A stretch of 30,684 nucleotides of DNA from JAGOMX01 sp041738135 (GTDB lineage Bacteria; Pseudomonadota; Alphaproteobacteria; JAGOMX01). The position numbers and the translations under genes were made by a program. The stretch spans positions 1 to 30,684 of the forward strand of contig JBGSQK010000025.1 of the NCBI GenBank assembly GCA_041738135.1, read 5' to 3'. A model generated the notes under the pieces. That model was not told where the DNA came from and did no database searches. It saw only the letters and a list, made by a program, of their open reading frames with translations. Every line of letters starts with the position of its first letter. Position 1 is the stretch's first letter. Shown piece by piece: positions 1-7,643 of this stretch.

Positions 1-141
1 AGGTCAGGCAACAGCTCTCATGCGCTCAATTGAAATACAATTCCTATAGACCACACCAACGTTTAGGTGGACTAACTCCATACGAATATGTTAGCAACCT
101 AAAAGAGGCCTCTTCAGTCCCACATGTTATGAACTAGTACA
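1..141 (+). mobile_element. 3' end of an insertion sequence (IS3/IS481-type), left copy
   Basis: Positions 24-141 are an exact reverse complement of 30567-30684. The identity stops at the same outer base in both copies, so 141 is taken as the IS terminus. Read outward-in, the end begins 5'-TGTACTAG, in line with the TG...CA termini common in IS3-type elements. The piece encodes the C-terminus of an integrase-core transposase. The rest of the element lies outside the window, so no target duplication can be checked. The family is inferred from the transposase motif and the end. Confidence 0.85.
3..137 (+). CDS. Transposase C-terminal fragment (integrase core), partial at the window edge
   Basis: This open frame has no start inside the window and ends at TAG. 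It reads ...KYNSYRPHQRLGGLTPYEYV..., the typical end of a DDE integrase-core transposase (rve family) of IS3/IS481-like elements, where Y-N-x-Y-R-P-H-Q-x-L-G-x-x-T-P is near universal. The catalytic DDE residues lie upstream, off the window. It cannot be said whether the full gene is intact. The identical copy at the right edge suggests recent duplication of an active element. Confidence 0.8.
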   Translation, partial: VRQQLSCAQLKYNSYRPHQRLGGLTPYEYVSNLKEASSVPHVMN

Positions 142-157
142 CTCAAAATATTTTCTC

Positions 158-188
158 TTGACAACAGCTAGTTACGACCCCATATTTT
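158..188 (+). promoter_or_regulatory. Possible promoter of the substrate-binding protein gene
   Basis: A perfect TTGACA (158-163) lies 17 bases inside the IS end. A weak -10 candidate, TATTTT (183-188), follows at a long 19-base spacing. TATTAT/TATGAT-like hexamers around 192-200 are too far from this -35. The box is outside the IS and so belongs to the flanking DNA, but IS insertion may have removed upstream control sequence. Confidence 0.35.
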
Positions 189-231
189 AAGTATTATGAT
201 ATATTCTTTCTCTACAAACAATACGTCCTGG

Positions 232-327
232 ATGGGGTGGCGATGGTGTTGGCATCAGCTCAATACTACACGCACGCTCAATCAATTAATTAAAGGACGT
301 TATCATGCAAGACTTATTTCAAACTAA
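232..327 (+). CDS. Possible Trp-rich leader peptide (31 codons)
   Basis: The frame ATG-GGG-TGG-CGA-TGG-TGT-TGG gives M-G-W-R-W-C-W, three Trp codons within seven. It ends at TAA, 23 bases inside the downstream substrate-binding protein gene. That gene's family includes TrpX, a tryptophan transporter component, so a Trp-sensing leader is conceivable. Against this, there is no clear Shine-Dalgarno before 232 and no obvious terminator hairpin before the gene. A second small frame (243-293, 16 codons) in another phase has better upstream purines and ends just before the gene's ribosome site. Speculative. Confidence 0.25.
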   Translation: MGWRWCWHQLNTTRTLNQLIKGRYHARLISN

Positions 328-1330
328 ACTTATCTCGATCGCTAAGATCGCAACTATATCTGTGGCCACAGTAGCCTTTATTGTGGCATTTGTCTTATAT
401 CAAACAAGCAGCGCTTCAGAACAACGAATCGTTGCCATTACGCAAATTGCCCAGCATCCTTCCTTGGATCAAATTCGACAAGGGATTATAGATGAGCTTA
501 AAGATCAAGGCCTTACGAAAGAAAAAAAGATCAAAATCGTCTATGAGAATGCACACGGCAATATAGCAACTGCCGTCCAAATAGCGCAAAAGTATGCTAA
601 CATGGAACCAGAAGTCATAGTCGGCATCACAACCCCTTCTGCACAAGCGCTTCATTCGGCCATCAGAGGCAAAGACATTCCTCTCGTCTTTAGCGCCGTC
701 ACGGATCCCATGGGAGCCAATCTAGTTAAGGATATGTATCAAACATCCGAGAATGTAACAGGCACAGTAGACCTCCCGCCCATCAAACAACAGTTGAGTT
801 TGCTCAAAAAACTTGTCCCGGGTCTTAAGAAAATTGGTGTCATCTATAACCCAGGTGAGATTAATTCGGTTAAACAGATTGATAAACTAGAAAACCTTGC
901 TCGCAAAGAAGGCATAGAGATCGTGAAGTCCCCAGCTACCAAATCCAGTGAAGTTTACGGCGCTACAGCTAAACTAGTGGGAAATGTTGGCGCCATATAC
1001 CTTCCCAATGACAACACAGTGGTAGCGGCTTTGGACGGTATTGTTCGTGCTGCCGATGAAAATCATATACCTACTTTGGCCAGTGACGACCAATCCACAA
1101 AAAACGGTATTTTAGTTAGCCTTGCTAACAACCAATACCAAGTGGGACGTGACACAGGCAAGATTGTTGCCCGCATATTACAGGGGGAAGCTGCAAGCAA
1201 AATCCCGGTTCATATTTCCGAAAAGCCGGAATTATCATTCAATGAATTAAAAGCAAAAACACTCAATCTGGATTTATCTGCTATTAAGTTAGAAGACTTA
1301 AGTTCTCAAGACACAAAGCCTAAACTTTAG
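305..1330 (+). CDS. ABC transporter substrate-binding protein, TrpX-like (PF04392 type)
   Basis: This 341-residue exported binding protein likely captures a small solute in the periplasm for an ABC importer. The N-terminus has a hydrophobic segment (about residues 12-32) ending S-S-A-S-E, a Sec signal or membrane anchor. The mature part shows the family pattern: ITQIAQHPSLDQIRQGI near the start, VGITTPSAQAL, IPLVFSAVTDPMGANLV, the hinge KKIGVIYNPGEINS, and IYLPNDNTVVAAL. The family includes TrpX (tryptophan), but the ligand cannot be read from sequence. An AAAGGACG ribosome site sits 5 bases before ATG. The permease and ATPase normally adjacent are missing: downstream is a convergent secretion operon and upstream is an IS end. 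It is an orphan, or its partners lie elsewhere. Confidence 0.85.
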   Translation: MQDLFQTKLISIAKIATISVATVAFIVAFVLYQTSSASEQRIVAITQIAQHPSLDQIRQGIIDELKDQGLTKEKKIKIVYENAHGNIATAVQIAQKYANMEPEVIVGITTPSAQALHSAIRGKDIPLVFSAVTDPMGANLVKDMYQTSENVTGTVDLPPIKQQLSLLKKLVPGLKKIGVIYNPGEINSVKQIDKLENLARKEGIEIVKSPATKSSEVYGATAKLVGNVGAIYLPNDNTVVAALDGIVRAADENHIPTLASDDQSTKNGILVSLANNQYQVGRDTGKIVARILQGEAASKIPVHISEKPELSFNELKAKTLNLDLSAIKLEDLSSQDTKPKL

Positions 1331-1341
1331 TTTAACTCAAA

Positions 1342-1367
1342 TAGAGCTTGGCCTAAACCAAGCTCTA
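1342..1367. terminator. Hairpin between convergent genes, probable bidirectional terminator
   Basis: A perfect 10-bp stem (TAGAGCTTGG/CCAAGCTCTA) with loop CCTAAA lies between the substrate-binding gene and the convergent secretion operon. The stop codon of the adaptor gene is inside the stem. Only short T runs follow on either strand, so intrinsic termination is plausible but not strong. Confidence 0.55.
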
Positions 1368-2972
1368 CCTTTCAGTCAGAGCGTTATCCTTAGCCTTCAA
1401 AATAGGCTTCATGATATACTGCCATACGGTCTTTTTACCAGTCAGGATATCCACCTGCGCCGTCATACCTGGCGATATGGGGAGCCTATGTGTTTCCGTA
1501 CCAAGATAGTTTTTATCCGTCTTCAATCGTATGCGGAAAAACTTTTTTTGTTCCCTTGTTTTCTCGTCAATGATTGTGTCCGCGCTGATATCCAAAAGTG
1601 TGGCATCTAGGCCTCCATAAACACCATAATCGTAGGCTGTTATCTTTATAACAGCCTTCATGCCAGGCCTTAAGAATGCCACATCTGCTGGCTGAACCAT
1701 AGCCTCCACAAGCAACTGATCTTCCAACGGCACTATGGCAATAAGGTCCTTACCTGGTTGTATAACACCACCTATTGTATTAATCTTAAGTTCTTTGATG
1801 GTACCACGAACAGGTGAACGAATTTCTGTCCGTGTCAAGCGATCAAGATCCTTAACTGTATTATCTTTGATGTCCGCCCAACGCAATTGTGCTTCTCTGA
1901 GCTCTCTATTTTCTTCGGTTCGGATATTTATTTCTACCTGCTCTAATTTTTGCTTTGCTTCACCGATAGCAGCCTGGGCCTTAGGAACTGCCACACGAGC
2001 TCCTGCTAGCTCACCTTTGGTATCGCTCACATCTCTCTGAACTTTGATCCAGTCCATCTTAGGCGCAATCCCGCTACGCACAAGAGGAGCCATCATTTTC
2101 ATCTCTTCTTGAGAGAGCTTCAAGCGATCTTCCAGCTGAACAACTTTAGTCTTTGCCTGTTCAAATTCCTGATTACGTTGTTCTAATTCATTTTTAGCAA
2201 TATTACGTTCATTTTCAATGCGCTTTAAGGCTTCATGATACAACGCCATTTCTTTCTCTGCTATCTCGGGTGCATTTTTTTTCACCTCTTCAGGAACAAC
2301 AAATGGCTTTCCCTCACTTTGAGCTCTAAGGCGTGCAATTTGGGCTTGAGTTCGGTAGTAAACAGTCAATCCTTCCGCATATTTGTCTTTTGCCACAGTT
2401 GCGTCCACCAACAAAAGGATCTGCCCTTGCTCAACAACATCCCCCTCTTTAACCTTTATTTCCTTAATAATTCCACCTTCCAAATGGTCTATTATCTTAG
2501 TTTGGCCGGAAGGAATAATTGTGCCTTCTCCACGGGTAATTTGATCCAACTGAGCAACAAATGACCATAATATAGCCAGAACAAAAAAACCACCAATGGC
2601 ATAAAGCAATATACCGCCCCAACCTTTTGGTTTATGCTTGTAAGCACCTGTGACAGGTGACATATACTCAACGTCCTCCTGTTCTTCTTTATCAGGGATG
2701 CCAAAGCTAAATTTGCTAACACCTTCCACTTGCGTGTCTAAAGCAGGCTTTGACTCTTCAACTGAGTTTGCTGGAACCTTCTTTGTTTCTACCTTGCCAA
2801 TAGATTGCCTCTTTTCGTCTAAGGAATCGTGCTCATCTGCATAATCGCCTTTAGCTTTTTTACCTTCAGGAACTTTGGTTTCCTTAGTCAAACCAAGAGC
2901 ATCCGTATTCAAATCGTCATTGTTATAGGGAGGCTGTTCTTTAAAATCGGTTGGAGGATTCTTGTTCTTCAT
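1365..2972 (-). CDS. Type I secretion periplasmic adaptor (HlyD/LapC family membrane fusion protein)
   Basis: This 535-residue protein bridges the inner-membrane ABC exporter and the TolC channel. Residues 1-115 form a long, charged, low-complexity cytoplasmic tail rich in Lys, Glu and Asp. One membrane segment follows at about 119-141 (GILLYAIGGFFVLAILWSFV). After it come a lipoyl-like half-motif (IDHLEGGIIKEIKVKEGDVV, about 161-180), a long coiled coil (about 235-365), the second lipoyl half (IRSPVRGTIKELKINTIGGV) and a C-terminal beta-barrel region ending near SPGMTAQVDILTGKKTVWQYI. The cytoplasmic tail is longer than in typical HlyD proteins. Its ATG directly abuts the TAA of the exporter gene (TAAATG), so the two are translationally coupled. 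Confidence 0.93.
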   Translation of the reverse strand: MKNKNPPTDFKEQPPYNNDDLNTDALGLTKETKVPEGKKAKGDYADEHDSLDEKRQSIGKVETKKVPANSVEESKPALDTQVEGVSKFSFGIPDKEEQEDVEYMSPVTGAYKHKPKGWGGILLYAIGGFFVLAILWSFVAQLDQITRGEGTIIPSGQTKIIDHLEGGIIKEIKVKEGDVVEQGQILLLVDATVAKDKYAEGLTVYYRTQAQIARLRAQSEGKPFVVPEEVKKNAPEIAEKEMALYHEALKRIENERNIAKNELEQRNQEFEQAKTKVVQLEDRLKLSQEEMKMMAPLVRSGIAPKMDWIKVQRDVSDTKGELAGARVAVPKAQAAIGEAKQKLEQVEINIRTEENRELREAQLRWADIKDNTVKDLDRLTRTEIRSPVRGTIKELKINTIGGVIQPGKDLIAIVPLEDQLLVEAMVQPADVAFLRPGMKAVIKITAYDYGVYGGLDATLLDISADTIIDEKTREQKKFFRIRLKTDKNYLGTETHRLPISPGMTAQVDILTGKKTVWQYIMKPILKAKDNALTER

Positions 2973-5207
2973 TTATTTACCTGCACTATGAAGTTGAGTT
3001 CCACTAAGAGCCTTCAAGACGTCGTCTCTAGGTCCGTCTGCAACTAGCTTGCCGTTGTCCATCACCAGCAAACGATCAACAATTGTCAGCAATGACATTC
3101 TGTGCGTCACCAAGATCAAGGATTTATTGCCAAGACCTTCATTGAGACGACTAATAAATCGTGCTTCGGCCGTGTGATCCATCATGGCCGTAGGTTCATC
3201 GAAAATAAGTATAGGAGGATCGCGCATTAAAGCACGAGCCACGGCAATAGACTGCCTCTGACCACCTGATACGTTCGACCCACCTTCACCCACAGGCATA
3301 TCATAGCCCAAAGGGTGCCTGCGCACGAAATCGTCCACACCAGAAATGCGTGCAGCCCTTAACATATCACCATCGGTTGCATCATCTGCACCCATCAGCA
3401 GATTTTCGCGGACGGAGCCATAAAAGAGGAAAATATCCTGCGCAATATAGCCAATATTTGTGCGCAAATCCGCAGGATCCAGTTGACGCGTATCGGTGCT
3501 ATCGATCAAAACCGAACCTTCAAGCGGCGTAAACAACCCCAATATCAGTTTTTCAATAGTGGATTTTCCTGAGCCAATTTTACCGATCAAACCAATTTTT
3601 TCGCCTGGTTTGATGCTAAAGGATACGTGATCAAGAGCGTTCATATCCTGGCCCGGGTAGCGGAAAACCACGTCTTTGAATTCAATTTCACCATCAAAAC
3701 GAGGTCTATGCAAGAAGATCTTATTCTTTGGCCGTTCTACAGGGGTCTTAACGATCTGGTCAAGCGCATGAAGTGCCGTCATGGATTGGTTAAAGCGAGT
3801 CAGCAATCCCACCACTTGAGCCAAAGGCGCAAGAGCTCGACCGGCCAAAATGCTACAAGCAATCAAACCACCCATAGTTAACATACCTTCTGAGATCAAG
3901 TACACACCCACAATAATAACGGCTACACTACTCAGATTTTGAGCAAATGCCGAAAAGTTAATGGCATTTGAAGAAAGAAAACGCGCCGCGTTTGCTGAGC
4001 CTGAGGATTGCTGAACAAAGCTTTCCCAATTGCGCTGCACTCTACCTTCTATGCCCAAACTCTTAATAGTTTCAAGACCATTTATGGCCTCCACGAGCAA
4101 TGAGTGTTTTTGTGCTGCTTCACGGAACATACGCTTTACCCAAGAACGCAATGGAACTTGCAAGGCAATGGAAACGATGATCACTAAGGGTACAATGGTT
4201 AAGGGAACAAAGGCGATCGGCCCACCTATCAAATAAATGATAAAGATAAAGAGGAAGATAAACGGCAAATCAATCAAAGCTACTAGAGTCACCGATGAGA
4301 AGAACTCTCGTAAGGTTTCAAACTCTCTCAATTGATTGGCAAAACCCCCAGAAGAAGCTGGCTTTGCTGATAGCTTCATGCCCATCACATGCTCAAACAA
4401 GCGACTGGCCAAGATAATATCTGCATTTTTACCAGCCTCATCTACAAAATAGCCACGAAGTGTTCGGAGTAGTAAATCAAAGAGGTAAATTATAGCAATA
4501 CCACTGGCAAGCACCCACAAAGTATCGGTTGCATTGTTGGGAACCACGCGGTCATAAACGTTCATGGTAAACAAGGGTGATGCGATTGCAAACACGTTAA
4601 TAAGCAGGGCTGCTATAGCCACTTGCGAATAAATCGGCCAGAATTCGGCCAAAGTTCCCCAAAACCAAGACCTGGGGTTTTCCGTTTCCAATTCAGCCGA
4701 ACGACTGTCATAGCGGTATTGTGGACGGACAAATATGGCCAGACCCACATAAATTTTTTCAAGTTCAGCAATTTTAATAAACTGAGACCCCCTACCCATT
4801 TCAGGTAGAATAATCTCTGCCTCATCATCCTTAAGAGCCACCAAGATACAAGCTTTACTTCCTTGCAGCAAAATTACACAAGGTAGAGTTAAAGCGGATA
4901 TCTTATCAAAGGTTTTACGCACAATTTTTGAGCTTAGCCCGACGCGACTTGCCGCGCGAATAAATAATTCAGGCGTCAGCCGGCCATTGACTAAGGGTAG
5001 TCCAGCCTTAAATGCCGTCCCTGAAAATGGCCTATCATAGAGTGATGTTATTGTCACAAGACATCCCAACAACGGATCATCTAAATCCGCTGGGGTTGTT
5101 TGCCACTGATCATCCATGAATTGCTGGGAAAATTCAGGACTTGAGAGATTTGCACCCTCATTTATTTCTTTATCATCATGCATGTTTTGCTCTGGCTTTT
5201 CGGTCAT
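2973..5207 (-). CDS. Type I secretion ABC exporter, permease-ATPase (LapB/HlyB-like, TIGR03375 type)
   Basis: This 744-residue inner-membrane exporter has three parts. Residues ~40-175 are a C39-peptidase-like domain (DPLLGCLVTITSLYDRP, then LPLVNGRLTPELFIRAASR) that lacks the usual catalytic Gln/Asp-Cys-Gly signature, so it probably docks substrate without cleaving it. A six-helix ABC membrane domain follows at ~190-480. The nucleotide-binding domain has Walker A GLIGKIGSGKST (~539-550), signature VSGGQRQ (~644-650), Walker B ILIFDEPT (~665-672) and the H-loop VTHRMS. These features match the LapB/LssB group that exports large RTX adhesins, but no RTX substrate lies in the window. The adaptor gene follows without a gap, and a TolC gene is divergent. 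The start has only a weak purine-rich ribosome site. Confidence 0.94.
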   Translation of the reverse strand: MTEKPEQNMHDDKEINEGANLSSPEFSQQFMDDQWQTTPADLDDPLLGCLVTITSLYDRPFSGTAFKAGLPLVNGRLTPELFIRAASRVGLSSKIVRKTFDKISALTLPCVILLQGSKACILVALKDDEAEIILPEMGRGSQFIKIAELEKIYVGLAIFVRPQYRYDSRSAELETENPRSWFWGTLAEFWPIYSQVAIAALLINVFAIASPLFTMNVYDRVVPNNATDTLWVLASGIAIIYLFDLLLRTLRGYFVDEAGKNADIILASRLFEHVMGMKLSAKPASSGGFANQLREFETLREFFSSVTLVALIDLPFIFLFIFIIYLIGGPIAFVPLTIVPLVIIVSIALQVPLRSWVKRMFREAAQKHSLLVEAINGLETIKSLGIEGRVQRNWESFVQQSSGSANAARFLSSNAINFSAFAQNLSSVAVIIVGVYLISEGMLTMGGLIACSILAGRALAPLAQVVGLLTRFNQSMTALHALDQIVKTPVERPKNKIFLHRPRFDGEIEFKDVVFRYPGQDMNALDHVSFSIKPGEKIGLIGKIGSGKSTIEKLILGLFTPLEGSVLIDSTDTRQLDPADLRTNIGYIAQDIFLFYGSVRENLLMGADDATDGDMLRAARISGVDDFVRRHPLGYDMPVGEGGSNVSGGQRQSIAVARALMRDPPILIFDEPTAMMDHTAEARFISRLNEGLGNKSLILVTHRMSLLTIVDRLLVMDNGKLVADGPRDDVLKALSGTQLHSAGK

Positions 5208-5262
5208 GTTTTCTTTTTTCTTCTCTGAAGATGACTTTACCTATTTACATCATCAACCATAA

Positions 5263-5347
5263 TTGGTTAATATTTCCATAAAATATAATAAAAATATCAG
5301 CTAAATGTGAAAAAGTTTTAAAACACGCGCTGAGCCTAATTTTAGGC
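5263..5347 (+). promoter_or_regulatory. Promoter and possible operator upstream of the TolC-like gene
   Basis: The divergent 171-bp region between the exporter and TolC genes holds a perfect TATAAT (5284-5289) with a TTGGTT 15 bases upstream (5263-5268), a tight spacing. In the predicted leader is an inverted repeat, GCCTAA-tt-TTAGGC (5334-5347). With a 2-base centre it cannot form a stable RNA hairpin, so a DNA-binding site is the better guess. A strong ribosome site (GGGAAGGAAG) follows before the ATG. Confidence 0.45.
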
Positions 5348-5378
5348 GAGATAATAATACAGGGAAGGAAGCCATATA

Positions 5379-7403
5379 ATGAAGATTAATAGAAAAATTC
5401 TATATGCTGCTAGTTTATTATCAGCTGCACACGCAACCCTAACTTCGGATGTGCATGCGGATATGAATCTTAGCAAAGCAATGGATTTAACCATAACCAC
5501 TAACCCGCAAGTGCTAGGTGATATGTCATCTGCTAAGGCACGTGAAAATGTGATTCGTCAAAAGGAAGCTGGCTACCTTCCCAAATTGGATGCCAGCGTT
5601 AGCGCCGGTTACGAGCACACAAGAAATAAATTCTGGACCAGCCAATGTAGCACTGGACAAAGATGCCATGCGGAAAGATTTCGTAGTAACCCTTCCATAA
5701 CACTTATACAAAATGTATTTGATGGATTCAGAACAACCTCTGATGTAGGAAAGGCAACTTCCGACTACATTCAGGGCGAGAAAAAAGTTGATGAAACCAT
5801 CGAACAGCTTTCTTTCCGTGCGGCCAATGCTTATATCGATGTGCGTCGTTTCCAACGTTTGCTTCGTGAAGCTAAAAGGAATCTTGAAGCTCACAGGAGT
5901 ATTTCTGGCAAAGTAGATCAACTCATTAAGGGTGGTAGAGCATCCACAGCGGATCGCTATACAGTTAATGCCAGGTTAGCAACAGCTGCTGCTGCTGTTG
6001 TAGACATTCAAGGAGACCTAGATGCAGCAACGGCCGACTTCAAAGCCCTTGTAGGTGTTGAACCCGACAGACTACTTAACGCAAAAATTCCAAATGATTT
6101 CTTACCTACTTGCGCTTCAAATGCCATCCAAATAGCACGTGAAAATAATAAATCAGTTATTTTGGCGCGCGCATCATTGGATGTAGCTGTGGCTGAATTA
6201 AATGGGACTTATGCTTCCTTCTGGCCTACATTCAATATTGAAGCTGGCGCCAACAGAGCTCAAAACAACACTGGAGAAAAAGGTCACACAGATGTCTATA
6301 ACGTATTAGGTGTTGTACGTTATAACCTCTATAACGGCGGAGCAGACGTTGCACGAGTGAGTGAAGTAACAGAACGAGTATCAGAACTGCGTTATCGCCT
6401 AGATACGGAGTTGCGTACTGCAGAAGAAGAAACTCGTAAATCCTGGGCTCAGAAAGTAAGTTCTGAAGCGAGCGCTGTGCAGCTGCGTAGATCTGTAACC
6501 GCTTTGAGACTAGAGCGTGACGCTTTCATGAAGCAATACGAAATTGGCACACGTACTCTGATCGACGTTCTGGGCGCCATCAACGAATACTTCCTGGCAC
6601 GCGGCTCACTTATTACCACGGATGCTGCGCTTGACACCTCAGAAGCAAGATTGCTTGCATCTATGGGTGTATTGACCAAAAGATTCGGCTTCGGTCGCAC
6701 ATCACCTAAATTGCTTTCAGACACTGGCAAAAATGAGCCCATGGCAATACCTTCCACAGATGCAAACTGCAAGGATGGAAACGGGTTGTATGAGGCACCA
6801 GTGCTGAAGCAGCCAGAAACAGAAGCGGTATTAAAGAATATTGCCGCTGAAGTTCCAGCCGAAAAAGAGGGAAGCTTCATTGACGATTTCATGCAGAATC
6901 TGACAAGTAGTTTTCCTAGTGAAACTGAAGCAAAAGCAGCTCCTGCTGAGGTTAAGAAATCAACAACAGCAACAGCAACAGCAAAAACAGCACAGAAGGC
7001 CGACACCAAAAGCCAACCTGTATCTACAAAGGCTGCGGCTACAGAAACTGCTGATTCTGGAACGATTTTTGCACCATGGTTGGCAGCAGCTCTGTATGGG
7101 GACGAGTCAGGTAAAACAACTGTGGAAAAAGTGGTGGTAACGCCTGCTGCAAATATCTCTACCCAAGCAAACAAAGCGTCAGCCCCCGCAAGCGAAACGC
7201 AAGCACAAGAAGCAGTTACTGACCAATCACAATCACCCGTCAGTAGCTGGTTCTCAGCGGTTTTCTCAGGCGATGAAGCAGAATATAAAGCACCTGATAA
7301 CAATCCTAAGACCAGCACAAAAAACGCTCTAAATGACAGAGTTGTGATGGGTTCAGGCGTTACTGTACCCGCTGAAATTAAAAGCGGACAAGCAATTAAA
7401 TAA
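5379..7403 (+). CDS. tolC: TolC-family outer membrane efflux/secretion channel with a long C-terminal extension
   Basis: This is the outer-membrane duct of the type I secretion system encoded divergently upstream. It is 674 residues, against about 450-500 for most TolC proteins. A signal peptide (about residues 1-27, ending VHA) precedes the repeat-built TolC fold: ALDLT-like MDLTITTNPQV, then FDGFRTTSDVGKA, then the second half VVRYNLYNGGADVARVSE, and IGTRTLIDVLGAINEYFLARG at the end of the core (about 385-405). The core ends near residue 445. A ~200-residue tail follows, rich in Ala, Thr, Lys and Glu, with three short hydrophobic patches: FIDDFMQNLTSSF (~498-510), FAPWLAAALYGDES (~564-577) and SSWFSAVFSGDEA (~621-633). 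The tail has no recognised domain. The tail nucleotides keep the same frame to a clean stop, so it is not a frameshift artefact. Confidence 0.92.
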   Translation: MKINRKILYAASLLSAAHATLTSDVHADMNLSKAMDLTITTNPQVLGDMSSAKARENVIRQKEAGYLPKLDASVSAGYEHTRNKFWTSQCSTGQRCHAERFRSNPSITLIQNVFDGFRTTSDVGKATSDYIQGEKKVDETIEQLSFRAANAYIDVRRFQRLLREAKRNLEAHRSISGKVDQLIKGGRASTADRYTVNARLATAAAAVVDIQGDLDAATADFKALVGVEPDRLLNAKIPNDFLPTCASNAIQIARENNKSVILARASLDVAVAELNGTYASFWPTFNIEAGANRAQNNTGEKGHTDVYNVLGVVRYNLYNGGADVARVSEVTERVSELRYRLDTELRTAEEETRKSWAQKVSSEASAVQLRRSVTALRLERDAFMKQYEIGTRTLIDVLGAINEYFLARGSLITTDAALDTSEARLLASMGVLTKRFGFGRTSPKLLSDTGKNEPMAIPSTDANCKDGNGLYEAPVLKQPETEAVLKNIAAEVPAEKEGSFIDDFMQNLTSSFPSETEAKAAPAEVKKSTTATATAKTAQKADTKSQPVSTKAAATETADSGTIFAPWLAAALYGDESGKTTVEKVVVTPAANISTQANKASAPASETQAQEAVTDQSQSPVSSWFSAVFSGDEAEYKAPDNNPKTSTKNALNDRVVMGSGVTVPAEIKSGQAIK

Positions 7404-7425
7404 GCATCGCTCTACAAAAAAATAA

Positions 7426-7456
7426 AGAGACCGGTTTAAAAGCCGGTCTTTTTTTT
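7426..7456 (+). terminator. Intrinsic terminator after tolC
   Basis: The stem AGACCGG/CCGGTCT, extended by A-T pairs, has an 8-base loop and is followed by a run of eight T. It begins 22 bases after the TolC stop. This is a textbook rho-independent terminator. Confidence 0.9.
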
Positions 7457-7564
7457 ATGCAGAAAATTGGTACCCTTAATACGCGCCCTTACTCTCATAT
7501 GGAATTGAACAGATTGAAAAAAACAGACAAAAAATTTTGCCAATTTAGATTATAAATGTTATGA

Positions 7565-7594
7565 GTGAGACTTACGATGGATAATTCGTATAAT
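7565..7594 (+). promoter_or_regulatory. Promoter of the histidine phosphatase gene
   Basis: A perfect TATAAT (7589-7594) has a GTGAGA -35-like box at 7565-7570, 18 bases upstream. Transcription would start near 7601. The ATG at 7593 overlaps the -10 box and so cannot be in the message, which supports the later start codon for the gene. Confidence 0.5.
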
Positions 7595-7643
7595 GAATTG
7601 TCTATATTTTGTTAAAAGACAAAAGTTTAGTAAGGTGATAGAT

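Noticed and set aside
6919..7140. Poly-Gln protein in another frame inside the tolC tail
   Set aside because: The Gln run comes from CAACAG-type repeats read out of frame. The TolC frame is continuous, has the signal peptide and the family core, and no ribosome site serves the other frame.
6449..7318. 289-residue antisense frame over the tolC tail
   Set aside because: Ala/Ser/Val-rich shadow of the TolC frame's Ala/Thr codons; no ribosome site and no family motif.
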